Origin: Nissolia schottii
Taxonomy: Eukaryota > Streptophyta > Magnoliopsida > Fabales > Fabaceae
Length of the DNA stretch: 64,000 nt
Reading direction: 5' to 3'
Assembly: GCA_003254905.1 (NCBI GenBank)
Contig: QANU01004362.1
Span: 129,321 to 193,320 of the forward strand
Under the pieces are notes generated by a model, which saw only the letters and a program-made list of their open reading frames with translations, had not been told where the DNA came from and did no database searches. A program made the position numbers and the translations under genes. Positions 13,401 to 24,226 of the stretch are shown piece by piece (position 1 is the stretch's first letter; every line of letters begins with the position of its first letter).

Positions 13401-14340
13401 AGACCCGATCAACCTGAATGTAGATACTTTATGAACACTGGCACCTGCAAATATGGATCTGATTGCAAGTTCCACCATCCAAAAGAAAGGACTGCCCAAT
13501 CATTCATAAATCCACTTGGCCTTCCCGTGAGACCAGTAAGTTTATTTTCTACCTGTTGCTTGGTTGCTTTAATTGATTATATTCATATTATCCTCCCTTA
13601 CAGTCTAATAAAGGGTGAGCCTTGGCGCAATGGTAAGTTTACTGCTCTGTGACTTTGAGGCTACGAGTTTAAATCATGGAAACAATCTCTCCCCTTGTCG
13701 GGGCTGCTTACATTTATCCTTTGCAGATCTCGCTAAGTGGGGTCGTGGGAGCCTCGTACCTACCCTTTGATCCTCCCTAATATTTTTTGAAGATACTTTA
13801 ACATTTCATTGTGACTACAATGAGGCCTATATACCTAGCATAATCTACTTGATGTTAGCTTACTTTGAATGATATTCATATTAACATTTAATTTTAATCA
13901 TCGTCAATGTAAAGGTGTTTAACACCATTAATCAATCATGTATTGTCACATCACCAAGTGTTTTGACTTTTACAATAACCGCCTCATTGGTTTACTCGCA
14001 GGGGCAAGCTATATGTTCTTATTACAGGATCTATGGAATATGCAAGTATGGCCCAACATGCAAATTTGATCATCCGGTTGTGGCAATCCCTCAGAACTAC
14101 AGCATGATGCCGCCTGCTGTATCTGTGCTTGACACATCCCTCATTAGCAATCATCCAAGAGGTACTAACCAGCCACCTGAGGCATCTCCACTGAAGTTAT
14201 CGAGCGACAAGCGTCATCAGTGCACCGATGCAAAAGCCACAGAAGAAGAAGATTCATCCAAGCAGGCTGATGATACTACTACCACATCAAATTCCACTCC
14301 AGCATCCTCAGAGGAGCCCTTACATGACCAAAATGCTTGA
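10491..14340 (+). CDS. C3H3: CCCH zinc finger protein, AtC3H3 (At1g04990) type
   Basis: Plant ZFN-type protein with five tandem C-X8-C-X5-C-X3-H fingers, a family that binds RNA or single-stranded nucleic acid. Seven coding exons join with GT-AG sites and consistent phase: 10491-10554, 11164-11333, 11531-11584, 12212-12328, 12451-12729, 13287-13535 and 14002-14340, giving 423 residues. Finger ligands are C53/C62/C68/H72, C95/C104/C110/H114, C140/C149/C155/H159, C273/C282/C288/H292 and C316/C325/C331/H335. Fingers 1-3 and 4-5 are separated by a Pro/Gly/Ser-rich linker of about 110 residues. The start MPENRQV matches MPDNRQV of Arabidopsis C3H3, which supports this ATG and the ortholog call. 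The tail is Ser/Thr- and acid-rich. The last intron holds a SINE. The molecular target cannot be read from the sequence. Confidence 0.92.
13601..13769 (+). mobile_element. tRNA-derived SINE (Au-like) in the last intron of the CCCH gene
   Basis: Starts with a tRNA-like head: box A region 'gagccttggcgcaatgg' at about 13616-13632 and a box B-like 'acgagtttaaatc' near 13663-13675. A body follows containing 'cgctaagtgggg' and 'gggagcctcgtacc'. This order is that of the plant Au SINE family. Flanks 13590-13600 and 13770-13780 read atcctcccttA versus atcctccctaA, 10 of 11 bases the same, as expected for a target-site duplication. It lies wholly inside intron 6, away from the splice sites. Confidence 0.8.
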
Positions 14341-16587
14341 AAGATCGATCCTTCTTTTTTGACTTTGGGACCCTTTTTTTTTCTTTTGCATATTTTAAGG
14401 AGAAAATATATATATCATACACACACCTTTTGTTCCCCTTATTTTCAACTGCAAATTCTGTGGATTTTGGATAAGTTTGTTCAGAGGTGGTTGTTGTGTG
14501 ACACTCTGCTTTGGGGGGAATGGAAGGCATTTTTTTGTGGTCAATAAGATGCAGGTTGAAAGTTTGTGACCCTTTCAAAAAAAACATTTATTTATTTTTT
14601 CTTCTTGGGGTCAGTTCTTATTTGTTTTTTTTTTAATAATTTATTTACCATAATTTAGAGATCAAAATACTTCCATTTGAAATTATCAGAATTGACAGGG
14701 ACGTCTTGAATTATTTGTTTGAGAAGTTATGCCTGATTGAGCCTACAAGGTTTTTATTTTTATTTTTTAAATGTGAAGTTGGGCAAGATTTGAGCAGGGT
14801 CCACACAAAATGCAGATTTGCAGAGAGAAGAATAGAAAAATAAAAATTTTAAAGGAAAAGGAAAAAAGACAATTGACAAGATTGCACGAATCCATGAGCA
14901 TTATATGGATGATGTTTTATTTTTTTTAATCATACGTTTTAGAATATTTAAATCAGTTATCTGTTCTTTGTTTTGAACGAAATTAAGTGTTGCTTTAAAT
15001 TAGTCTCTTACAATTGAGTTGAAATAACTGGAAATTTACATGGATCTTGGCTGCTGTGGAATTTTTTGGTTTTTTTGGTAAATGAATGACTTCCATGAAA
15101 GCTAAACACAAAGTTAGCCTTTGGATTTAACAATTTTCTTTTCTTAATCTAGAATAAGACAGATAAACTAGCTCAAAATTCGAGGAATCAAAAGAAAAAT
15201 TAGCTTAAAATTCACCAACCCTCAACTAACTAAAATAATTTCGCATTTCTTTACTACTTAGGTTGTATGAGATTCGATAGTATTAATTAATATTATAAAA
15301 ATGTAACACAAGATAATATAATTTTATATTGTCTTATCCATTTTTATCTTATGATTGTTGATTTGTCGTTACCATGTCTCTTTAGGCTTGATTAGATTTA
15401 ATAGTATTATTTTTTTACTAAATCTTAAGTTATTCTTATTTATCCTCTCTTTCTTTCTCTTTCCATCATTGTATAATCATCGATCGTCATATTTACATCA
15501 TCTTTTCCTCTCTCTTTCTCTCATAACTATTGTCTTTGATTTCATTTTTATCTCTTTTTCCAATCCAAAATCTCATAGTAATTCAAAGCACATGGAGCAG
15601 GAAATTCATGTTGATCCTCACAAAAGGTAGGTATATCACCAAGAAGAATCTGTGACCAAATTAGCGTAGTCGTGTCATGTCCATCCACGGAAAGGTTTAG
15701 GCGTAGAGACAAGAGCACACTGAGCTCCACGTTTGATGGCAGCTGCCATGGCCATGTAAGCTCTTCAATCTTCAATCCTCGTGTTTTGACTTTCTTCTTG
15801 GGTTGACTTGGATGTCACTCATCCCTCCCTCAAGCCCACACTGGCGACCTCCTTCCTTACTTTATGGGAAAAAATATATATATAATTCATAGGAGAAAAA
15901 GAGTACACCTATTTATTTACACACAACACTAGAGCGAGGACTTACAAACCTATTAGAAATCAAATGCTCTCAATCCTATTGGTCATAAAATAAAATTAGA
16001 TTTGCTATTAATTTTGTCCTTCACCTGGTTTATAAAGTAAATAAAAACAAAACAAAATAAAATAAAATCAGACTCTCTGTTAACAAAAATGCTCACGAGT
16101 GCACAAACATTATAAACTTGTACATAATACTCTCAACTATAGTTAATTAAGTGCACAAACATTACATGAGTTAAAACACAAACTTTATGTATATAAGTAC
16201 GGGATGTATGTATGGTGTATGATTTTTGGTGTACGTGTAGCAGAACTCCTCTGTTAATTGTCCTTCGTCTGGATTATGACGGTTGTAAAATTCATCAACT
16301 CCGAGAGAATAATATTATTTGATAAAATTTTATTGATAATAAATAATCAATTTTAGATTATTATTTTAATTCTAATTAAATAAGGATATTTTAGTAAAAT
16401 TATATCAAAGTTAATAGAAATGAGAGTGACAATAAAAAAACAAAGAGGTGTGACATAGTCACTCCTCACGTTTTATCCACATTACTATGTATGTGTTCAC
16501 ATATTCAAACATTGAAGTACCTTGTAGTTAAAGAGGTGATGAGCCTGATGTAGCCACCTCTAAACTTTTCATTTGGAATTGTATTAC
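14341..16587. other. 3' UTR of the C3H3-type gene and intergenic DNA
   Basis: The first few hundred bases after the stop are T-rich and presumably the 3' UTR. The rest is AT-rich. The block 15600-15840 is less AT-rich and contains short frames on both strands, but none shows a recognisable domain. Confidence 0.5.
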
Positions 16588-17433
16588 GTGTACATCTAAA
16601 ATTATATGAACATACAACCATCAAAATTTTTAATACATCCTAGCTTACAAACAAACCAATTTTCCCCAAATCTCAACGTACAATGATTTGTATTTCTCTC
16701 TCCTATTAAATATATTTCAATTTGTATTTTTCTCTTCAATTTCTCACGTCCTTCTCTCTTTCTTTTCTCTCTCCAATCTAGTTTCCTTCTTTCCTCATAT
16801 AAAACTTTCCTCATATAAAACGAACAAATCTTATTAACCGTAATGAACAAACCTACCCAATAAGAATGAACAAATCCCAATACAAAAAATGAACAAACCT
16901 ACCTAATAAACCTCAACACAAAAAATAATATGCAGGATAGAGAGACGATAAACGAAATTTGATCTGCGACATATAGCGATGAGAAATGACAAAGGACATG
17001 CTGGGGAAGAGAGACAATGAGAAGGAGAAACGACGTGAAGGAGGATGCGAACGCTTTTTGGAGTGGCGATTGAAGGACGTGAGGAAGAGACGACGTGAGT
17101 GTACGTGATGGAGGACGTGAACGCCTTTTGGGACGCCAGTTGAAGGATGTGTTGGAGGAGGAGAATGGATTTGGAAGCTGTCGATGATGGTGTAGCGGCA
17201 TGCGTGAGGAGGCGACGCGAGAGATGTGAAAATAAAGAGAGAGGGAAAAGAGGCAACGTGGTGCAGAATTAAAGGAAAGGAAATGGGATTGGAGAAATAA
17301 AAGAAAGAGAAAGCGTGAGAAATTGGAAAGAGAAAGAACATATTGAAATATAATTAATAGGAGAGAGAAACATAAATTCTTGTACGTATAAAAGGTTGTT
17401 TGGTTGTACGGTGGCATCAAATTTGATGTACAC
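16588..17433. mobile_element. TIR element with 'gtgtacatc' ends
   Basis: Left end 'gtgtacatctaaaa..atacaacca' (from 16588) and the reverse complement of the right end 'gtgtacatcaaat..gtacaacca' (to 17433) form imperfect terminal inverted repeats of about 33 bp. The interior is purine-rich on the + strand, with diverged copies of a 'gaaggacgtgaggaagagacg' style unit of about 70 bp. That composition produces three overlapping long minus-strand frames, which I regard as spurious. No transposase is present. This is a non-autonomous DNA element, superfamily unassigned. Confidence 0.45.
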
Positions 17434-17774
17434 TGAGACATTTTGTTTAATTTGTGTTAATAGTATAGATATTGTTTTACTTGGTTCCTTCCCTAAAAAT
17501 TTTACATACTTATACCAAAAAAGATTAGCTACATCCTATAACTCAATATCATCACACTCTTTTTTAGTTTATAAACGCACCCTTTTTATGGTTTTTGTCT
17601 AAATTAAAAGAGAAAGATAAACATGTAAATTTCAACTCATTTCTTTTTCAATATAATTGTAAGTAGCTGAGAAAATTGGAGTTTGTATTGTATATTTAGT
17701 TTGTCTTTTAAAGATCGATCTTAGGTTGAATTGGACTACAATTTTAAATTTACTTTCCTAAATTGTGGGCTTTG

Positions 17775-18180
17775 TAGGTGTTCATAAGTAAGGTAGAGAA
17801 GGGAACGAGCTTACCTAGGCAAGCTGTGAACAAGAGGAGGTGCACGTTAGAAATACGATAGCTCACCTCTGAGGTTGTGCTAGAAGCAAGGACTTCGAAC
17901 CTCCAAGATGTTGTTGGGACGATGATAGGGTGTACCTACAATGTCACTTCAACGCCCAAGTAAGGTAATAATAAAGGTGAGAACTTTAGGGTTAAAGAGG
18001 GAAAGAAGCGATTACCTTTTTAAGAGAGCCAAAGTCTCTATTTATACCGGTTACCTTATTGGGATTGGGGTTGATGGAGGAGATTGTGGGCCTAGCCTAA
18101 GACAACGTCCTCATCCTTGCAAGCTGGAAGGTCTTTCTAGAATACCTCGAGTACTAATTAGGTCATCCCTCATAAAATTA
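17775..18180 (-). mobile_element. LTR remnant, minus orientation
   Basis: On the minus strand a clear TATA box (TATAAATAG, 18046-18038) is followed by a leader that ends in 'ggtacaccctatcatcgtcc'. This layout resembles the U3-R-U5 of plant LTR elements. No partner LTR, primer site or coding region is seen nearby, so this is a lone, truncated fossil. Family is uncertain (Ty3-type is a guess). Confidence 0.35.
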
Positions 18181-18349
18181 TGTGTTAATTATTGTGACAT
18201 TTCAAAATTTAGAAAAAGATTATTATTTTTAAAGCCAATATAACGCGTGTAGACGTGTCTTTTAGTTTTGATAGTGAAATGTGTAATTTTCTTTTATAAG
18301 AAATATAGTATCTTCTATGCATAAATTTAATGAATAAAACTCTATTTTG

Positions 18350-18987
18350 GTCTTTTAAAATTGGAGACATGCTCACTTTAGTCACATTGTAACTGTGAGT
18401 CACTTTAGTCCCTAAATTTTATTTTAAATCATTTTGGTCCTTGAAAGTGTGGACCGTGAATCAAACCAGTCCTTCCCCTCATTTCTGTTATAACAATGCC
18501 GATGTGTCATGTTAAGCTCCATGGTGGCATCTTACATGGCACATATTAAAACAACGTCTTTTAATTGATCGTAACTTCATTAACCATAAATCCCCATTTT
18601 CCCCCCAAATTGCTAAGAAATCCCTAAATTAACACCTCGTTCTCTCTTCCCAGGCCACTTCACTTCGGCTTCTAGTTCCCCTTCCCACCACCTCTCGGCT
18701 CTCACTTTACTTCCGCTTTATTCTATTAACAGATAGATACTTGAAAAATTCTCTTCTATTTTCTTTTTATTCAGAAAAAACAGAAAAAAGGGAATGCAAA
18801 AATCTGCAGAACATTCCGAAAACGGAGAAGAAGATTGAGTTTTCCCATTCCTAAATTGAGGTGAGGGACTAAGGTGATTCACAGTCCATACTTTCAGGGA
18901 CCAAAATGATTTAAAATAAAATTTAGAACTAAAGTGACTCACAATTACAATATCAGGAACTAAAGTGAAAATTTTCCCTTTAAAACT
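18350..18987. mobile_element. Foldback element with long TIRs ('cactttagtccc' type)
   Basis: The first ~130 bp (from about 18350) and the reverse complement of the last ~110 bp match strongly: both run through 'gtgagtcactttag', 'taaattttattttaaatcat' and 'tttggtcc(t/c)tgaaagt', then 'tggac(c/t)gtgaatca'. The interior, about 400 bp, has no transposase. Long TIRs of this sort suggest a Mutator-like non-autonomous element, with no transposase to prove it. Three elements or ends of related style lie at 45.2, 48.3 and 50.1 kb. Confidence 0.7.
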
Positions 18988-20134
18988 ATAGCGATCATCA
19001 CATTAGTTCTCCAAAAAAATTTGTTTGAGATAATTAGCACCTCAATGATTAAAAATGTGTCTACAAGTGATCATTATACCTTTAGAGAACTAATAAAATA
19101 ACTATTGTGTAAAATTTTTAATCATTAAAGAACTGATATCCTTTCATGTAGGGAGCATAGTTACAAATTGTAACAACCCGATTCTTTCATGTACGGAAAG
19201 CCCACGGGTTAGCCGTCATGGAGAATCGAAAAGTATTCCGAGGACCCCGAAGGGGGAATTTAACCGGTAAAATCTTCGAATCAGTGGCCAGAGTTAGGTT
19301 GTGTTGTCCGGGAAATTTTCCAGTGCACCCGGGAGAGTTTCGACTCAAACGGAATTCGTTTCGGATACCGGGAAACGCTCGTGGGATTTTTGCGTACGAT
19401 AAAACGGTCAAAAGTTCCCGAGTGGTAGCTCCCGGGTCGAAGGGAAAAATCAATGGGTCACGGCGGTATGCCCGGAATATTTTTAGGGCAACCGGCGTGT
19501 GAGAAATTGAATAAAACGCAATCAAACCGGACCAGGACGGCCCTGGAGGGAAATTATCTCCCTCAGGAGATATTTAACCAACTAAAATATAAATAAATAA
19601 ATAAATAATAATAACCAACAGCAGAAAGGAAATATAAAGAAAGAAAAAGAGAAAAAGAAAAGGGAAAAGGAAAAAGGAAAAGGCTATAAATAGCCACCTT
19701 CAGAAGTCATTTTCACTTCACTTTCACAAAACATAGGTCCTGTTCAGGCACATCGCGGAAGCGCTTTCGGACTCCGGAAAAATTTGTGGGAACGCACCAC
19801 TGTGAAGGGAAAATTCTCTACTCCAACTCCACCGGACCGGAATCTCCATCCGATGTGGGTAACTCTAAGCCCACTGTCTATGTGGTTTGTTTAATGATTG
19901 TTTAAATGCATTTCTGTGTATGTGAATGAAAAACTGTTTTATAAAAACTATGGGAAATGAGTTAGGGAAGCTAGATTTGGATGATTTTGAGGTTTGGAAA
20001 TCATAACTGCATGGATTGGATTACTGTAGAAGCGAAAAATGTTACGCGGAGCAAACCCTGGAGAATTTGCTCTCTGGGGCGATTTTTTTACTGTAGCATT
20101 CGATTGAATTCCCACGGATTCGAATGAAAGAAGA

Positions 20135-20232
20135 TTTTGGATTTCAATCGAATACTGAGGGATTTCAATCGAATGAAAGACCGCGGAGGATTTCAATCGA
20201 ATACTTAGAGATTTCAATCGAATGAAAGACCC
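20135..20232 (+). repeat. Tandem 'gatttcaatcgaat' array within the solo LTR
   Basis: Four copies of 'gatttcaatcgaat' (one starting 'agatttc') alternate with short spacers ('actgag', 'gaaagacc'), making two larger units of about 60 bp. Further scattered 'attcgattgaa' half sites lie at 20098-20110 and 20268-20310. The array is part of the element, not a host minisatellite. Confidence 0.7.
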
Positions 20233-21429
20233 AGAAGGAGTTCAGCCGATTGAATCCCTAAGGGATTCGATTGAAAGAAGCAATCGAATGCACAGCTTTT
20301 AAGCATTCGAATGCCTACTGGAAACTTATGATTTTAAAGGTTCTATGGAGTCCAGCCTGCATGGTTATGTATGACTTTGTGTAATTTGAGCATGCATCAT
20401 GAGGAAAGGCCGTCGTAAGAGTTAGGACGACCTTAGATAATTAGAAGTTCACGTTGAAATTTAATAAAGATCATAATGGAACCCTAGGAAATAAAGAAGG
20501 TTAGGAAGGTCCCGACCCCAGTTGGTACGGTAGACCATAGTTAAGGAGTCTAGTTATATGATTAGGAAACCCCTATTCTCTTGGCACGTCTTACAGACAC
20601 GCCCCTCGCCAATTCAGCAAGATGAATTGGTTACGAGCAACGCAGGTAGAGAGACCTGAATATGAACGAAAGAGAACAGGCAAAGGCCTGAAAGAAAGAG
20701 AACAGGAACAGTCCTGTAATAAAGAAACGGGGGACCCCAAAACAAAGAACTAAGATTAAAGTAAAGAGAAACGAGTCCACGCCTGATCGCGCCAAAGGGC
20801 CGGTCCCTCGCCATCCCGGTAAGGGGGTGGTGGTACTTATCATGATGATGAATTACCTCCTATGAGCTTAACGTGGTTAGCTACCACTCCGGTTCAAGCG
20901 CTGCCGGGTCATCATGATAGGGAATAGAAGGAGGTTGTAACCGAAGGCCACGGTTACATGGGTGAAAGGACTAAGAAGGACGCTAACCCGGGTGAGCCGG
21001 TATGCGTAAGAGATTCCCAGTTCCCTCATGCACTATGTAATTAAATGTATGCAATGATGAATGATGATATGATGATAAATATGTATGTATAATTGCTTAA
21101 GCATTATGTATAACTGTTCATGCACTACGTATCGTCAAGGGAACGTCCCAAGACGAATAGTATGTCTCTAAGTAACAACGTACAGTTAACAAGCACGAAG
21201 CCCAGGTAATGACAAGATTAGAAACCCAGTCACCTAGTAAAATAGATAAAGCTGCTCAGGTTGTAGGTACAAGATAATAACTGGTAGGATTTAGTATTGC
21301 ATGAAACGTAGAGGTTTCCCTGAGTGGCTGGAGAATGCCCGAGTAATTGAACTATAGTAGCCACGTAGAGTTTCCACTAAGAACGCAGTCGTTCTTATCC
21401 CCACTCGTGTATGGCTCCAGCTGACCAGC

Positions 21430-21894
21430 ATGTCTTCACCGCCGCCCAAAGATGTCTGGCTGTTTACGCGCTCTCGACAGCGCAACTATCGGACCTATAC
21501 CTTATTGGAGACCAGCACGTTCGCCCCTACGAACTTCTCAGGAGAGAGTTCAGAGCAGGCACGCCATAGACTTCGCGGGCCAGGGTCATCGCCCATGCGT
21601 CCTATCTGGATAGATGAGCGCCCAGGTAGCAGCTCTCGCGACCCGATTCACGTTGACGGAGAGGATGCACCTCTGCCACCGAGACCAGAGCCACCCCGGA
21701 GGCCTGAGCCAGAGACAGACCCAGAGCCAGCCACACCGCCAGTCCGAGGACGAGGTATACGCACTACCGCCTGCAAGAGTGTTCTCCCAGTGCGAGCACG
21801 CAGGTGTGCACCCCGTGAGTTCACCGACGTGACTGACGTTTCCAGCGAGGACGAGATAGATCCCGCCGAGCTAGAGGAGGATTCCGATGAGTAG
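21430..21894 (+). other. Open frame (154 codons) inside the solo LTR
   Basis: An uninterrupted frame with a low-complexity product: an N-terminal part with basic and Ser/Thr residues, a Pro/Glu/Arg-rich centre (repeated P-E-P and R-P-E steps) and an acidic C-terminus rich in Asp, Glu and Ser. No domain recognised. The region is more GC-rich than its neighbours, which itself favours chance open frames, and there are open frames on the opposite strand too. It may be decayed coding sequence caught in the LTR or a chance frame. I do not claim it is expressed. Confidence 0.3.
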
Positions 21895-22392
21895 CTGCAG
21901 GAGAGCCCTTTCAATGCCGACCGAGAGACGGATGTTAGGTTTGTATCGCACGCACAATGAGTAGTACTCATCCGTGCGCGTAGGTTTAGTTTACCAGTAG
22001 TATTGTGTATATGTATCATTGTATATAAACTGATGTAGAACATGTATGTCCGTGATAGGACAATTGTGCTCCTTGTTGTATAAATGTATAATTATGTGTG
22101 TGTTATGTGTGGGCCGTACATGTATTTTCTTCGGGTATTCGCCGTACGCCAAGTATGTACTCGTGCTTCCTTTACTTTCTTTTATGATATACTTATGCGA
22201 TGTATGATGCGTATGGCTCGATATTTTCGTAGTACAATGAAAAGAAGTTTTAAATTGGCCCGTTATTTTATAAAAACCCTAATTTCAAACCAGGATATAG
22301 AATCATAATGGTTCGCAGCACCAGAAGAGCACCACCTAGCCAGAAAGTCTATGACTTAAGCATAGGCCGACTAGCTAGGGTGTTTCACAAAT

Positions 22393-23548
22393 CTTCAGTT
22401 ACTTTAAGATGTAGAAGATCTTTGTTTTATATTAAAGTTAAACCTAATGTATTTTTATTGATTTGGAAGTGATGTTAAACTTTTATGAATATTTTTTTTT
22501 TGTTCTCATCAAAATAAAAATATCGTTACAAAAGAATTTGATAAAGTAATGTAACCACGGTTATATTTTTGAGATTAGATCAAAATCAAAACTGAACCCC
22601 CTTAAAAAAAAAGTTATAGCTTTTGCAGATAAACCTCCACCTTATACGTTGTTCTAGATAATTGTGATCATTAATTACATTATTTATGAACGATACGGTA
22701 ACAAAAAACTTACGGATAGAAGATTTCGATATGCATTGATGAATATTAGTACTATTAATAAAAATTAGTTAGCAGCTTTCCAACGAAATCATATGAATGT
22801 GTTGATCTAGAAAAAATATAAACGAGAATATGAGATTACTGTAAGTATGATGAAAGATCGTATTCCTTGAAAGAAAATCTCATCCCTACCATAACGATAA
22901 CACACCTTAAAACCCGATCTCGTTGGTCAGATTTGCAAAACACAAATGTTTACGACTATAAACGGTTGCTCCCAAAGCCAACCTTGGTATCCGTTGCATT
23001 GCACCTCAATAACAAGAATAATACTTTTTTTCTTAATATGTTTATTTATCAAAATTTATCTTATTTATCTTAATATGTAATGAGGATAGGGTCCATATAA
23101 AAATTATTTTTCTTAATTAAACCCTATCCTCATTCACATCTATCCCATGCCCATGCCCCAATACACACATAAAATACTCTCCCCGAATCCCAGCCTTGCC
23201 CCTCCTTGTTCCCATTTCCTAATGCAAAGACAAAGGTTACTTTTGTCACTCCACACCACCATAATCTATTGAGGCAAAATTAGGCAAGACCACATGGGGA
23301 CCCCTGAATGACAGAAAAAAAGAAAAAATTGAAAACAAAATGTGATTTTTTTTTGAAAGGAGAAAAAATTACACAGAAGAGAGAGAGAGAAAGGGGGAAA
23401 AAAAAAAAAAGAGAGATGGAGAAGAAGCAAAGATTAAAACTTTGAAGGTGGTGGCTGGTGCTTGTGGGTCTCGCTCCCTATTTCCCCCAAAAAAGACTCT
23501 AACCCTAATTTTCCCCTCTTCTTCTCATCACCACCATCTTCTTCATCC
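22393..23548 (+). promoter_or_regulatory. Upstream region of the ERF3-type gene
   Basis: No gene recognised from 22393 to 23440. Closer to the gene is a purine-rich leader with a GA run (about 23376-23415, 'gagagagagagaaaggggg' then poly-A). GA/CT tracts of this kind are frequent in plant 5' leaders. The core promoter was not located with confidence. Confidence 0.4.
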
Positions 23549-24226
23549 ATGCGTCGAGGAAGAGCAACCGCCGCAGATCCAACCCCGCCGGACGCCGATT
23601 CCAGAAACCCCATCGGGGAAACGCGATTCCGCGGCGTCAGGAAGCGACCCTGGGGCAGATTTGCGGCGGAGATTAGGGATCCGTGGAAGAAGGCGCGCGT
23701 GTGGCTCGGAACCTTCGACTCCGCCGAGGACGCCGCCCGAGCCTACGACGCCGCCGCCAGATCCTTCCGGGGACCCAAGGCCAAGACCAATTTCCCCTTT
23801 CCCAACCCCGAAATCGGAATCTCCCACTCTCAGATTCACCTCTACCACCACCCTCGCGGCGATTTCGAGGATCCGGTTCACGGGTTCGGGAAGTTGGATC
23901 CGGTTCAGGTGAACCGGCCGACCAGCAGCGGCATGAGCAGCACGGTCGAGTCGTTCAGCGGACCTAGGGTTCCCACTTCGGCGTCGTCCACTGCGGTTCC
24001 GTCGGCGGCGGCGCATCATCGCCCCCGGAGACCCGTCGCGGAGCCGGTTCCGATTGACGATTGCCACAGCGACTGCGATTCCTCGTCGTCCGTGATCGAC
24101 GACGAGGATTGCGTCCTCACGTCGTCGTTCCGGAAAACCCTAAATTTCGATCTGAACTTCCCGCCCCCGGAGGAGGACGGCGATTTCACCGCCGACGATA
24201 TTCGCGCCACCGAGTTACGCCTCTGA
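23549..24226 (+). CDS. ERF3: ERF3-type AP2/ERF transcriptional repressor
   Basis: Intronless gene for a 225-residue ethylene-response-factor repressor of the EAR-motif class, acting in the nucleus on GCC-box promoters. The start MRRGRA matches the N-terminus of Arabidopsis ERF3 (also 225 residues as I recall), so this ATG is preferred over reading further upstream in the same frame. The AP2/ERF domain spans residues ~26-83, with [20 protein letters not shown], the [16 protein letters not shown] helix region and the class-typical Ala and Asp of the ERF subgroup. Two further conserved blocks follow, [19 protein letters not shown] and [15 protein letters not shown]. The EAR repression motif is [10 protein letters not shown] (residues 198-207), and the protein ends TELRL like its homologue. 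The coding sequence is GC-rich in an AT-rich setting, which creates long antisense shadow frames. Confidence 0.95.
   Translation: MRRGRATAADPTPPDADSRNPIGETRFRGVRKRPWGRFAAEIRDPWKKARVWLGTFDSAEDAARAYDAAARSFRGPKAKTNFPFPNPEIGISHSQIHLYHHPRGDFEDPVHGFGKLDPVQVNRPTSSGMSSTVESFSGPRVPTSASSTAVPSAAAHHRPRRPVAEPVPIDDCHSDCDSSSSVIDDEDCVLTSSFRKTLNFDLNFPPPEEDGDFTADDIRATELRL

Larger units (their letters stand above)
19169..22387 (+). mobile_element. Large solo LTR (3.2 kb) of a Ty3-type element
   Basis: The block begins TGTAACA and ends TGTTTCA, the inverted TG...CA ends of an LTR. Identical 5 bp flanks CAAAT (19164-19168 and 22388-22392) are a perfect target duplication. A TATA box (TATAAATAG) lies at 19685-19693. 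No second copy of the terminal sequence, primer site or polymerase is present, so it is best read as a solo LTR left by recombination. Its length would suit the long-LTR Ogre/Tat group, but that assignment is only a suggestion. The intact target duplication argues for moderate rather than great age. An array of 'gatttcaatcgaat' units and an open frame lie inside and are listed separately. Confidence 0.75.

Noticed and set aside
13613-13690. tRNA-like sequence with A and B boxes
   Set aside because: It does not complete a cloverleaf with a proper anticodon arm and acceptor stem. It continues into an Au-like SINE body and has target duplications, so it is a SINE head, not a tRNA gene.
16899-17441. 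Three overlapping minus-strand frames of 117-180 codons
   Set aside because: All three frames are open at once over a CT-biased repeat interior and give Ser/Phe/Leu/His-rich low-complexity products, as expected from composition.
19187-19525. Paired sense and antisense frames of about 100 codons
   Set aside because: Both lie in the GC-richer start of the solo LTR; open on both strands by composition, with no recognisable protein.
23543-24067. Long antisense frame (174 codons) opposite the ERF3-type gene
   Set aside because: Arg/Gly-rich product with no domain. It arises from the GC-rich codon use of the real gene on the + strand.
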